From: an uncultured Eubacteriales bacterium
GTDB lineage: Bacteria > Bacillota > Clostridia > Oscillospirales > Acutalibacteraceae
Assembly (NCBI GenBank): GCA_900317795.1
Contig: ONIF01000065.1
Coordinates: 1 to 19,638 of the forward strand
DNA: 19,638 nucleotides
Direction of reading: 5' to 3'
Position 1 is the stretch's first letter; each line of letters begins with the position of its first letter. Under the pieces are notes generated by a model, which was given only the letters and a program-made list of their open reading frames with translations, was not told the origin of the DNA and did no database searches. Of the stretch, positions 1 through 7,839 are shown one piece after another. The translations under genes and the position numbers were made by a program.

Positions 1-2631
1 AAACTTTCGGACTATTCACCCGAAAAGGCGATAGACGTTTCGGAAATAACGACAGGCGAAAATATAAGCAACCCCGATATTGACATAGATGATAATTCAC
101 TTTCATATATGATATATACATCGGGTTCTACGGGAAAGCCAAAGGGTGTTATGCTGACACACAGGGGTATCTGCAATTATCTGAATCCGCACCCTGCCAA
201 CCGTCATGTTTATGCGGTGAAAAATGAAGTGAATGTGTATTTGTCCGTTACGACTGTTTCATTTGATATGTCTTTCAAAGAACATGCCGTCACGCTTTGC
301 AACGGAAAGACACTTGTATTTGCAGGCGATACCCAAATGAATGACCCGAGAGAATTGGCAAAACTCATGAATGAATATAAGGTTGACTGTATCAATGCCA
401 CTCCGTCACGTTTAAGTCAGTATATGGACTATGAACCGTTTGAAAAGGCTTTGGCAGGCTGTAAAGTCATCATGTCGGGCGGAGAGGGTTATCCGCTGTC
501 ATTGCGTGATAAAGTAAAGACTGCTGCACCGAATGCCCGTATCATCAATACTTACGGACCTACGGAAATAACCGTTTCATGCAATGCTGCCGAAATCAAC
601 AATGCGGAATACATCTCCGTAGGCAGACCTTTATTGAACTATAAAGAATTTATCGTGGACAAATTCGGGGATATTGCCCCCTATGGAGTGATAGGTGAAT
701 TGTATATAGGCGGTGCAGGCATTTCGAGGGGATATAAAAATCTCGAACAGATGACGGCTGAAAAATTCATTGATTTCAACGGTGAAAAAGTGTACCGTTC
801 GGGTGACTATTCCAAATGGGATAAAGACGGAAATGTCATGATATTCGGCAGGCTTGACAATCAGGTCAAACTGCGCGGACTGCGTATCGAACTCGGTGAA
901 ATAGAGGGCTTGATGGAACAACAGCCCCATATCAAAAAATCCGCTGTTGTTATCAGAAAAATAAACGGTCAGGATAACCTTTGTGCGTATTTCACGGCTG
1001 ATGAAGATATCAACATAGAAAAACTGCGTGATGAACTGAAAAAACATCTGACACATTACATGGTGCCTACGGCATATTTGCAGATGAATGAAATGCCCAT
1101 GACAGCCAACGGAAAGACCGATATAAAAGCACTGCCCCAACCCGTTCCCGTCACGTTGGGAGAATATGTCGCACCGATAAATGAAACGGAAGAATTTTTC
1201 TGCGAATCTTTCAGAAAAACGCTCAAACTTGACCGTGTGGGTGCAACGGACAATTTCTTTGAAATAGGCGGAACATCTCTGATTGTTACATCTGTCGTTT
1301 TAGATGCGTCGGAACATGGCTATCCGATAACCTACGGTGATATTTTCAAGTACTCCACCCCTCGTGCATTGGCGGAACTGTTCGGCAAGGGTGACGTAAC
1401 GGCTGAAACAGGCAAACTGTTTGATTTTGATGATTACGACTATACAAAAATAAACGAACTGCTTTCCAAAAATACGGTAGAATCGTTCCTTAAAGGCGAA
1501 AAAAGAAATATCGGAAATATCATGCTGACAGGTGCAACGGGTTATATGGGAGCACATCTGCTGGCACAATATCTCACGGAAGAAAACGGCAAAGCTTACT
1601 GCATGATAAGAAAAGGTCGCTATAAAACGGCAAAAGAAAGACTTTTCAATATGATGTTCTACTATTTCGGTGAAAGATTTGAAGAACAGATTGAAAAACG
1701 TGTGGAAGTCTTTGACGGTGATGTAACGGATTACAAATTTTTTGAGCGGTTTGAGAAACTGCCAATCAATACGGTTTTCAACTGTGCGGCAAATGTAAAG
1801 CATTTTTCAAGCGGTACGGATATTGAGGATATCAATGTAGGCGGTGCAGTGAACTGTGTAAAGCTGTGTAAAAAAATCGGTGCAAGGCTCATACATTTTT
1901 CAACGGTATCGGTTGCGGGTACAACAGACGACATGAACAAATTAAGCAAAACTTCACTTGATGAACAGACTCTCTATTACGGTCAGACGCTTGACAATAA
2001 ATATACATCTTCAAAACTCATGGGAGAACGTATGGTGCTGGAAGCAGCGGCAAATGACGGACTTGATGCCAAAATAATCCGTGTCGGCACGCTTGCCGCA
2101 AGGGAATCCGACGGTGAATTTCAGATAAACTTCCTTACCAACAATTTCATGGGCAGACTGCGTTCTTACTGTATTTTGGGCTGTTTCCCATATAGTATGC
2201 TTGAAAATCAAGTTTGCATGGGACCTATCGACACTTCCTGCGAGGCGTTTCTCAAACTTTCACGCACACCGAAAGAATGTTGTGTATTCAATGCCGTGAA
2301 TAATCATACACTGCCGTTGGGGGATATTATCCGTCAGATGAACCAAAACGGCATGAATATCAGATTAGTGGAGTATGAGGAATTTTCGCACGCATTGAAT
2401 GAGGCACAGAAAAACCCCGATAAAGCGGCTATTCTTTCAAGTATGACCGCCTATATGAACACGGCTCACGGCAAAAAAATAACCGCTCTGCCGTTCAGTT
2501 CGCATTATACGACACAGATACTGGCAAGAAACGGATTTTTCTGGAATGCAAGCACGGATAAATATGTCAGCAGTTTTATCAATGCTTTGAAAGGATTTTT
2601 ATTCTTCCAAACGGACAATTTGAAAAGATAA
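1..2631 (+). CDS. Nonribosomal peptide synthetase, C-terminal part: adenylation - carrier - thioester reductase (5' partial)
   Basis: The frame is open from base 1, so the N-terminus lies outside the window; 876 residues are visible. Adenylation motifs appear in order: A3 YTSGSTGKPKG (about residue 39), A4 FDMSFKEH, A5 NTYGPTE, A6 GELYIGGAGISRGY, A7 YRSGDYSKW, A8 GRLDNQVKLRGLRIELGE, and A10 NGKTDIKALP. A carrier domain follows, with the phosphopantetheine serine at about 426 in FFEIGGTSL. The C-terminal third is a Lys2/MxcG-type thioester reductase with an NADPH-binding GATGYMG (about 511) and the Tyr668/Lys672 pair of the short-chain dehydrogenase fold (YTSSK). In this family, reductases release the tethered peptide as an aldehyde or alcohol instead of hydrolysing it. 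The gene overlaps the next one, a phosphopantetheinyl transferase, by one base, so the two are translationally coupled. The number of upstream modules and the amino acid used cannot be known from this window. The domain order is certain; the product is inferred. Confidence 0.95.
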   Translation, partial: KLSDYSPEKAIDVSEITTGENISNPDIDIDDNSLSYMIYTSGSTGKPKGVMLTHRGICNYLNPHPANRHVYAVKNEVNVYLSVTTVSFDMSFKEHAVTLCNGKTLVFAGDTQMNDPRELAKLMNEYKVDCINATPSRLSQYMDYEPFEKALAGCKVIMSGGEGYPLSLRDKVKTAAPNARIINTYGPTEITVSCNAAEINNAEYISVGRPLLNYKEFIVDKFGDIAPYGVIGELYIGGAGISRGYKNLEQMTAEKFIDFNGEKVYRSGDYSKWDKDGNVMIFGRLDNQVKLRGLRIELGEIEGLMEQQPHIKKSAVVIRKINGQDNLCAYFTADEDINIEKLRDELKKHLTHYMVPTAYLQMNEMPMTANGKTDIKALPQPVPVTLGEYVAPINETEEFFCESFRKTLKLDRVGATDNFFEIGGTSLIVTSVVLDASEHGYPITYGDIFKYSTPRALAELFGKGDVTAETGKLFDFDDYDYTKINELLSKNTVESFLKGEKRNIGNIMLTGATGYMGAHLLAQYLTEENGKAYCMIRKGRYKTAKERLFNMMFYYFGERFEEQIEKRVEVFDGDVTDYKFFERFEKLPINTVFNCAANVKHFSSGTDIEDINVGGAVNCVKLCKKIGARLIHFSTVSVAGTTDDMNKLSKTSLDEQTLYYGQTLDNKYTSSKLMGERMVLEAAANDGLDAKIIRVGTLAARESDGEFQINFLTNNFMGRLRSYCILGCFPYSMLENQVCMGPIDTSCEAFLKLSRTPKECCVFNAVNNHTLPLGDIIRQMNQNGMNIRLVEYEEFSHALNEAQKNPDKAAILSSMTAYMNTAHGKKITALPFSSHYTTQILARNGFFWNASTDKYVSSFINALKGFLFFQTDNLKR

Positions 2632-3272
2632 TGGATATTTATATTTTGGAAAACAGTGAAACACAGCTTATCTCCGAAACGGTTTGTTATCAGCTTTTTC
2701 CCGAACGCATGAAAAAGGCGGAAAGGTATTTAAAAGCTGATGACAGGCTGATGTGTATCGGTGCGGGGCTGCTTATATCATTGATTGCACGTATAAATGA
2801 AAGTGAAATATACATTTCGGAATGTGGCAAGCCGTATGCGAAAAACGGTATCTTTTTCAATGTATCTCACTCGGGAAATTGTGCGGCACTTGTATTCGGC
2901 AAAAATGAAACAGGCATTGACATAGAAAAAATCAATGAAGATAATTTGTATCTTGCAGAGCATATTTTTACAGAGCGGGAGCTTCAATGGATAAGTTCCG
3001 AACCTGTTAAACGCTTTCACATTTTATGGAGTATCAAAGAAAGCGTTTTGAAAGCGACAGGTACGGGATTGTATTCCTCTGTACCGTTTCCCGAAATATG
3101 TCCCGAAAAAAATCATATTTCCGTCAGCGGAACAAACTATTATTTCAGTTATGGGATTTTTGAAAATAAGTCAATAGCAGTTTCATCAACTTCTTTTGTG
3201 GGAAAGCTGAATATAAAAAAAATTTCTGCCGATGAGATAATAAATGGCTGTTTTTATTTGACAAAATGTTAA
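2631..3272 (+). CDS. 4'-phosphopantetheinyl transferase, Sfp/HetI type
   Basis: The 213-residue protein transfers phosphopantetheine from CoA to the serine of a carrier domain. All three family motifs are present: GKPYAKN followed by FFNVSHSG (residues 66-82), the Mg-binding GIDIEK (95-100), and WSIKESVLKATGTGL (133-147). The length fits Sfp-type enzymes, which are longer than the AcpS type. Its ATG shares the A of the preceding TAA (TAATG). That coupling implies its main client is the carrier domain of the adjacent NRPS. No terminator is evident after the stop. The next gene has its own promoter-like sequence, so I end the NRPS operon here. Confidence 0.93.
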   Translation: MDIYILENSETQLISETVCYQLFPERMKKAERYLKADDRLMCIGAGLLISLIARINESEIYISECGKPYAKNGIFFNVSHSGNCAALVFGKNETGIDIEKINEDNLYLAEHIFTERELQWISSEPVKRFHILWSIKESVLKATGTGLYSSVPFPEICPEKNHISVSGTNYYFSYGIFENKSIAVSSTSFVGKLNIKKISADEIINGCFYLTKC

Positions 3273-3347
3273 ATTGTACAAACTTGGTGATGTTTTGTTG
3301 TTGAAAAAGGAGAAAATTTGTTTTTGACGCTGTTTTGGCGTATATTT

Positions 3348-3385
3348 GTTGGACATGAGTTGGACATGGAGTGTTAGAATATAAT
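3348..3385 (+). promoter_or_regulatory. Putative regulated promoter with an 11-bp-period direct repeat
   Basis: A perfect -10 (TATAAT, 3380-3385) has no good -35 at 17 bp; the bases there are GAGTTG. A tandem direct repeat sits in its place: GTTGGACAT at 3348-3356 and again at 3359-3367, with 10 of 11 bases identical over the 11-bp period. One-turn spacing just upstream of the -10 is what an activator site would look like. LytTR-type regulators, the usual partners of LytS kinases, bind direct repeats, but the match to a known LytTR site is not convincing. The first gene's ribosome site (AAAGGTGA) and ATG follow about 45 bp downstream. Confidence 0.5.
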
Positions 3386-3431
3386 GTAGAGCGGATTTGC
3401 TCTGTATTTATTATTTGAAAGGTGATTTTAT

Positions 3432-4583
3432 ATGGAAAACAAAAAGAAAGATTCTGCATTGACGTGGAAAATATCATCGGCAGTTTTGGCAGTAGCATTG
3501 GTTTCGGTAAGCTGTACATGGGCAATTACCGCAAACAACAGTCAGCCTGCTCTGTCTGACGGAGATACATCGGTCACGGCAAGTGTGGTATCCGAAACAT
3601 CACAGACAAAAGAAACAAACGCATTGTCACTTTGGACAGAGAATGCACCTTTGAAATCGGAACTGACGGCATATATGAAAGCAATTACCGATGAGAATAG
3701 TGCAGACTTTATCCCCGTAGAAAATCGTATCGCTGTATTTGATATGGACGGCACGCTTTGTTGTGAAACCGATCCGGGCTATTTCGACCACAAACTTCTG
3801 TATCATCGTGTCGTTGAAGATGCCGATTACAAGGACAAAGCAAGTGATGAAGAAAAGGAAACAGCCGAAATTATCAAGACTTATTTTGAAACGGGTGAAT
3901 ATCCGAGCGGACTTGATGTGAAACATGGTACAGCCGTTGCAACTGCATTCAAGGGAATGACAACCGAAGAATTTGATGCTTATGTCAAGGCTTACAGAGA
4001 TGAGCCGATGGAAAGCTATACAAACATGACAAACGGTCAGGCATTTTATAAGCCGATGTTGGAAGTAGTTGATTATTTGCAGGCAAATGATTTTAAAGTG
4101 TATATCGTCAGCGGTACGGACAGACTTATTACAAGAGGATTGGCAGAGGGAGTTATTGATATTCCGTTAAGTCAGATGATAGGTTCCGATGAAAATTTGG
4201 TGGCAAGCGGTCAGGGTGATAAAGACGGTCTGGATTATACTTTCACCAAAGATGATAAAGTGATAACAGGCGGAGAGTTTTTGGTCAAGAATCTGAAAAT
4301 GAATAAAGTCAGTGTTATCGAGCAGGAAATTGGTGTACAGCCTGTTTTGTGTTTCGGCAACAGCAGCGGTGATGCGGCTATGGCTAATTTCACCATCAAC
4401 AATAACAAGTATAAGAGTGCGGCATATATGCTGTGCTGTGATGATACGGAGCGTGAAAACGGCAATGTTGAAAAAGCCGATAAAATGCGTAAAAGCTGTG
4501 AAGAAAACGGATATACCGCTATTTCAATGAAAAACGACTGGACAACCATTTACGGTGACAGCGTGACAAAAACGAGTAATTAA
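3432..4583 (+). CDS. Membrane-anchored HAD-superfamily phosphatase, first of a tandem pair
   Basis: The 383-residue protein has a hydrophobic N-terminal segment (about 12-31) and then a Ser/Thr-rich linker, so the catalytic domain should lie outside the membrane. Haloacid dehalogenase motifs are intact: DMDGT with nucleophile Asp104 and Asp106, motif II Ser227 in VYIVSGTD, a lysine in the KNLKMNK segment, and the acidic motif GNSSGD (309-314). The phosphoserine-phosphatase-like branch is the closest general resemblance. The cysteine at 28 (VSVSC) is a poor lipobox, so this copy may be a signal anchor instead of a lipoprotein. The start follows AAAGGTGA. The next gene encodes a clear paralogue 17 bp downstream, and a sensor kinase follows. 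The substrate is unknown; phosphoserine or phosphocholine esters are possible but unsupported here. Confidence 0.85.
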   Translation: MENKKKDSALTWKISSAVLAVALVSVSCTWAITANNSQPALSDGDTSVTASVVSETSQTKETNALSLWTENAPLKSELTAYMKAITDENSADFIPVENRIAVFDMDGTLCCETDPGYFDHKLLYHRVVEDADYKDKASDEEKETAEIIKTYFETGEYPSGLDVKHGTAVATAFKGMTTEEFDAYVKAYRDEPMESYTNMTNGQAFYKPMLEVVDYLQANDFKVYIVSGTDRLITRGLAEGVIDIPLSQMIGSDENLVASGQGDKDGLDYTFTKDDKVITGGEFLVKNLKMNKVSVIEQEIGVQPVLCFGNSSGDAAMANFTINNNKYKSAAYMLCCDDTERENGNVEKADKMRKSCEENGYTAISMKNDWTTIYGDSVTKTSN

Positions 4584-4600
4584 GCAAGGAGAAAAATGAC

Positions 4601-5761
4601 ATGAAAAAAAGAACGATAGCGTTTATTATGGCTTTGGTGCTTGCCCTTTCTGTTTCAGCCTGCAATACGGAAAACGGAGAAGATAAGACATCAACCGAAA
4701 ATTCGTCTGTATCGGCTGTTTCCAATGACAGCAATCAGCAGTCGGTTCAGGCAGACAGTAAAACAACTGCCCTTGAATATTGGACAGAGGATTCCCCTGC
4801 AATGAAGTCTGTTATCAATTTCGTTTCGGAGGTAACCGACGAAAAGTCGGAAAAATTCGTTCCTGCCGAAAAGAGAACTGCCGTATTTGATTCCGACGGC
4901 ACTTTGTACGGTGAACTTTTTCCGACATACGTTGACCAGTGTTTGATGATACACAGACTGGTTCATGATGATACCTACAAGGGCAATGAAGAAGATACTG
5001 CCTATTGCGAGGCATTGGAAAAATATCTTTTGAACGGTGGAGAAAAACCGAAAGCTCCCCGTTCTTCGGGTGATATTATTGCAGACGCTTTCAAGGGCTT
5101 TACCGTAGAGGAATACCGTGAGTATGTACGTAAGTTCATGTCGGAGCCTGTTGCGGGATTTGAAAATATGACCTATGCCGACGGCTACTATAAACCGATG
5201 ATTTCCCTTATTAAATATCTTGCCGAAAACGGTTTCAAGGTGTATATCAACAGCGGTGCAGAGGTCAATATGCTGCGTGAATTGTCAAGTGATGTTCTGG
5301 GTGAGTATATTCCTTCCTATCAGGTGATAGGCACACGATTTGGCATTACGGCAGAAAACAGAAGTGACGATGTCAAGGCTCGTGATTACACGCCCTCGGC
5401 AGATGAAAAGATTATTTTTGACGGTACGGTGGAATTCAAAAACCTTAAACTCAACAAGGTTGTCAGTATCATCAATGATTTGGGAATATGTCCGCTGCTT
5501 GCATTCGGCAACAGTTCGGGCGACCTTGCCATGGGACAGTATGTAATGCAGCATGGCGGAAAGGCTTATATGCTGCTTTGTGATGATACCGACAGGGATC
5601 ACGGTGATACGGAGGTTGCCGCATCATTCAAGGAAGATTGCGACAAGATGGGAATTGAAACGGTTTCCATGAAAAATGAGTTTGCAACGATATACGGTGA
5701 CTTCAAACTTACGGCTTACAGTGACACGGCAACAGAAGAATCACTTGCCCCCGCAGCGTAA
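4601..5761 (+). CDS. HAD-superfamily phosphatase lipoprotein, second of a tandem pair
   Basis: The 386-residue protein begins with a lipoprotein signal (basic start, hydrophobic core, VSAC with Cys21) and a Ser/Asn/Gln-rich linker to about residue 55. The HAD core matches the upstream gene: DSDGT with Asp97 and Asp99, Ser218 in VYINSGAE, the KNLKLNKV lysine region, and GNSSGD (303-308). Shared blocks such as AFKG, YYKPM or FYKPM, and MKNE or MKND plus TIYGD show that the pair arose by duplication. The differing anchors and motif I (DSDGT here, DMDGT upstream) suggest divergence in substrate. The start is the ATG at 4601, after AAGGAG; the ATG at 4595 would read only one codon before a stop. 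It is followed after 22 bp by the kinase gene, so co-transcription is likely. Confidence 0.87.
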   Translation: MKKRTIAFIMALVLALSVSACNTENGEDKTSTENSSVSAVSNDSNQQSVQADSKTTALEYWTEDSPAMKSVINFVSEVTDEKSEKFVPAEKRTAVFDSDGTLYGELFPTYVDQCLMIHRLVHDDTYKGNEEDTAYCEALEKYLLNGGEKPKAPRSSGDIIADAFKGFTVEEYREYVRKFMSEPVAGFENMTYADGYYKPMISLIKYLAENGFKVYINSGAEVNMLRELSSDVLGEYIPSYQVIGTRFGITAENRSDDVKARDYTPSADEKIIFDGTVEFKNLKLNKVVSIINDLGICPLLAFGNSSGDLAMGQYVMQHGGKAYMLLCDDTDRDHGDTEVAASFKEDCDKMGIETVSMKNEFATIYGDFKLTAYSDTATEESLAPAA

Positions 5762-5783
5762 AAGAGCAGGGAGTAGTTATAGT

Positions 5784-7046
5784 ATGAAATCGGAATATAT
5801 CATTTTGATTCCGCTTTTATTTCAGATAGTCGGATTGGGAATAGCTGTATGCGTAGATCCGTATATAGAAAAACATCATAAAAAAATTATGCTGTTTATT
5901 GTGCTTTTGGTGTTAAGTCTGACTGTACAGAATGTGTCGGAATATACGCTCGCCAGGCATATTGCAATGCCGTATGTCAGAACAATAGTTGCTGTGTACG
6001 GATATTGCGTAAGACCGTTTATTATACTGATGTTTTTCTATATTCTGGATTCCGGAAAACGACATACCGTTTTATGGATATTGACAGGTATCAATGCGGT
6101 GGTTTATATGACTGCATTGTTTACCGACAAAATAAGTTTTTATATCAACAGTAATAATCATTTTGTGCGTGGACCGTTGAGTTTTACCTGTCATTATGTA
6201 AGTACGGCAATGCTTGGATTTCTTGCGTATATGACGTTGAAAGACTGTATAAAAACAAGAAAATCAGAATCACTTATTCCTATATTAAATGTTCTGATAA
6301 TTGTTGGTTCTTTTGTTTGTGACGGAGTTTTAGAAACTGACGTTGTTTGTGTTACCTATCTGACAATAGCGGTTGTCAGCAGTACGGTATTTTATTATAT
6401 TTGGCTTCACATGAAATTTGTCCGTGAGCATGAAAAAGCACTGATGGCGGAACAGAGAATACAAATCCAGAGAATACAAATCATGATGTCACAGATACAG
6501 CCCCATTTTTTGTACAATACTCTTTCGACAATTCAAGCATTGTGCCGTACCGATCCCGAAAAGGCATCTGTTGTAACGGAGCGTTTCGGAAAATATCTCC
6601 GACAAAATCTTGAATCGCTCAGTCAGACGGAATTGATCCCTGTTTCAAAAGAGCTGGAACATACAAAGATATATTCCGAGATAGAAAATGTCCGTTTTGA
6701 TAATATCCGTGTTGAGTATGATACGCCCGAAACAGATTTTATGATACCTGCATTGAGTATTCAGCCGTTGGTTGAAAATGCGATCCGTCACGGTGTCAGA
6801 ATACGCAAAAACGGCATAGTGAAGGTCAGTACGGTTAAAGTGCCAAACGGCTATGAAATTACAGTAGAGGATAACGGAAAGGGCTTTGATACTTCCTCCA
6901 TAGAAACGGCTGATAATACACATATAGGCTTGCGGAATGTCAGAGAACGTATCAAAAAAATGTGCGGAGGTACTTTTCAAATCGAAAGTACGGAAAATGT
7001 CGGAACAAAAATTACACTTCATATCCCAAATAAAAAAGCAAAATAA
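5784..7046 (+). CDS. Seven-helix LytS-type sensor histidine kinase, no adjacent response regulator
   Basis: The 420-residue protein has about seven hydrophobic segments in residues 1-215, a short basic/coiled linker, and a His_kinase/HATPase_c module of the LytS/YehU family. The phospho-acceptor is His241 in QIQPHFLYNTL. The N box is LVENAIRHG (Asn332), the G1 box is EDNGKGFD (Asp363), and the G2 region is HIGLRNVRERI. The N-terminal part resembles the 7TM sensor region common in clostridial kinases and diguanylate cyclases. I chose the ATG at 5784, preceded by AGGGAG. A longer frame reaching back to 5676 would overlap the phosphatase gene and has no better start. LytS kinases normally pair with a LytTR response regulator; none is found in the window, so the partner is elsewhere. 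Its position after two exported phosphatases suggests they belong to one signalling unit. Confidence 0.9.
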   Translation: MKSEYIILIPLLFQIVGLGIAVCVDPYIEKHHKKIMLFIVLLVLSLTVQNVSEYTLARHIAMPYVRTIVAVYGYCVRPFIILMFFYILDSGKRHTVLWILTGINAVVYMTALFTDKISFYINSNNHFVRGPLSFTCHYVSTAMLGFLAYMTLKDCIKTRKSESLIPILNVLIIVGSFVCDGVLETDVVCVTYLTIAVVSSTVFYYIWLHMKFVREHEKALMAEQRIQIQRIQIMMSQIQPHFLYNTLSTIQALCRTDPEKASVVTERFGKYLRQNLESLSQTELIPVSKELEHTKIYSEIENVRFDNIRVEYDTPETDFMIPALSIQPLVENAIRHGVRIRKNGIVKVSTVKVPNGYEITVEDNGKGFDTSSIETADNTHIGLRNVRERIKKMCGGTFQIESTENVGTKITLHIPNKKAK

Positions 7047-7060
7047 AATAATATTGTAAG

Positions 7061-7292
7061 CCCCCCGACCCCTCCGTCAAAAATCGGCAATTAAAATTGC
7101 CAATTTTTGCCACCTCCCCTTTCAGGGGAGGCAAGAGTGGTAACCATCACTTTGCAGGTGTATTTTTATTACTTTTTTATAAAGTTTGACATATAAATAA
7201 CCGGCTGTAAGCGAAAAACTCGGCTCGCCTCCCCTGAAAGGGGAGGTGGCATTTCATCACGTCAGTGATGAAATGACGGAGGGGTCATGAGG
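7061..7292 (+). repeat. Composite palindromic intergenic repeat (MITE-like), four hairpins nested in long inverted repeats
   Basis: The outer inverted repeat is a perfect 13 bp, GACCCCTCCGTCA at 7067-7079 against its complement at 7274-7286. The inner arms are a perfect 24-bp inverted repeat, 7109-7132 against 7227-7250. Each arm is itself a hairpin of CCTCCCCT and AGGGGAGG around TTC or GAA. Two further hairpins sit between outer and inner arms: GGCAATT/AATTGCC at 7086-7101 and ATTTCATCAC/GTGATGAAAT at 7251-7274. Elements built on these CTCCCC/GGGGAG hairpins and ending in GACGGAGGGG are common in Ruminococcus-like genomes, from general knowledge. There is no coding capacity and no clear target duplication. 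It follows the kinase gene and could end or stabilise its transcript, although no T-run follows the hairpins. Confidence 0.8.
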
Positions 7293-7522
7293 GCGGCAAC
7301 AAAATTTGAAATTGTCTGAAAGTTATTTCGTGACATTTTATTTATGCAGATTTTCAAATTTGCTCATTTATAGTTCTTTATACATTTTCTTTATGATATT
7401 ATTATATACGATAATATCGTACTTGTCAATTCATAAAAACGTATATTCCGTCATGATTAAAAATATATAAATTATATAAATCCGTTCAGAATAGTATCAT
7501 AATATATTTTGGGGGAGAGTAA
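7293..7522 (+). promoter_or_regulatory. AT-rich leader with an 8-bp inverted repeat, upstream of a small membrane protein
   Basis: The remainder of the 476-bp gene-free stretch is very AT-rich. It holds an inverted repeat, GATATTAT (7395-7402) and ATAATATC (7411-7418), separated by 8 bp, that could be a repressor site. I could not find a -35/-10 pair with proper spacing; TTGTCA at 7423-7428 lacks a -10 at 16-18 bp. The ribosome site of the next gene is GGGGGAGAG at about 7510. Confidence 0.3.
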
Positions 7523-7780
7523 ATGATAAAAGGTATCAATCACACCATGATAGAACTCAACGACACCGAAAACGAATACTATGAAAGAGCTATCTTAATT
7601 GTAAAACCCGAATATGCCTCTGTACAGAGAGCTATTTTGGAAGATGAGGCTAAAAAAATGTTGAAAGAACTCGATGTACCGTCAGTTATGAAGTCCAAAA
7701 AAAGCAGGTGCAAGACTTTTGTAAAATACGCTTGTGCAGTTGCCATAGGGGCAATTATCACCGCACTTTTTTTCCTGTAA
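7523..7780 (+). CDS. Small tail-anchored membrane protein, unknown
   Basis: The 85-residue protein is preceded by a strong GGGGGAGAG ribosome site 5 bases before the ATG. Residues 1-55 are charged and probably helical (AILEDEAKKMLKEL), followed by a basic patch (KSKKSRCK) and one C-terminal hydrophobic helix (about 66-85) ending in FFL. That is the layout of a C-tail-anchored protein with its soluble part in the cytoplasm. I do not recognise a family. It stands alone between the composite repeat and a strong terminator that begins three bases after its stop. The good ribosome site, signature architecture and precise terminator argue that it is a real gene. Confidence 0.7.
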   Translation: MIKGINHTMIELNDTENEYYERAILIVKPEYASVQRAILEDEAKKMLKELDVPSVMKSKKSRCKTFVKYACAVAIGAIITALFFL

Positions 7781-7782
7781 TA

Positions 7783-7826
7783 AAAATACCGTGCATAGTC
7801 ATATATTTGACTGCACGGTATTTTTT
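7783..7826 (+). terminator. Rho-independent terminator after the small membrane protein
   Basis: AAAATACCGTGCA pairs with TGCACGGTATTTT, and the stem is extended by the TCA/TGA part with a small bulge. The stem is followed by a run of T at 7820-7826. It sits directly between the stop at 7780 and the ribosome site of the next gene at about 7830. Confidence 0.85.
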
Positions 7827-7839
7827 ATGGGGTGATTTC

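Noticed and set aside
631..2211. Several minus-strand open frames opposite the NRPS
   Set aside because: All overlap conserved adenylation and reductase motifs on the plus strand and lack ribosome sites.
3432..5761. The HAD genes as the missing phosphoserine phosphatase (serB) of the serC-serA pathway
   Set aside because: Both have N-terminal membrane anchors (one a lipobox), so their active sites should be outside the cytoplasm where phosphoserine is made, and they are in a separate operon far from serC-serA.
5676..5783. A longer N-terminus for the histidine kinase starting at 5676
   Set aside because: It would overlap the phosphatase gene and encodes an unlikely basic stretch; the ATG at 5784 has AGGGAG before it and starts directly with a membrane helix.
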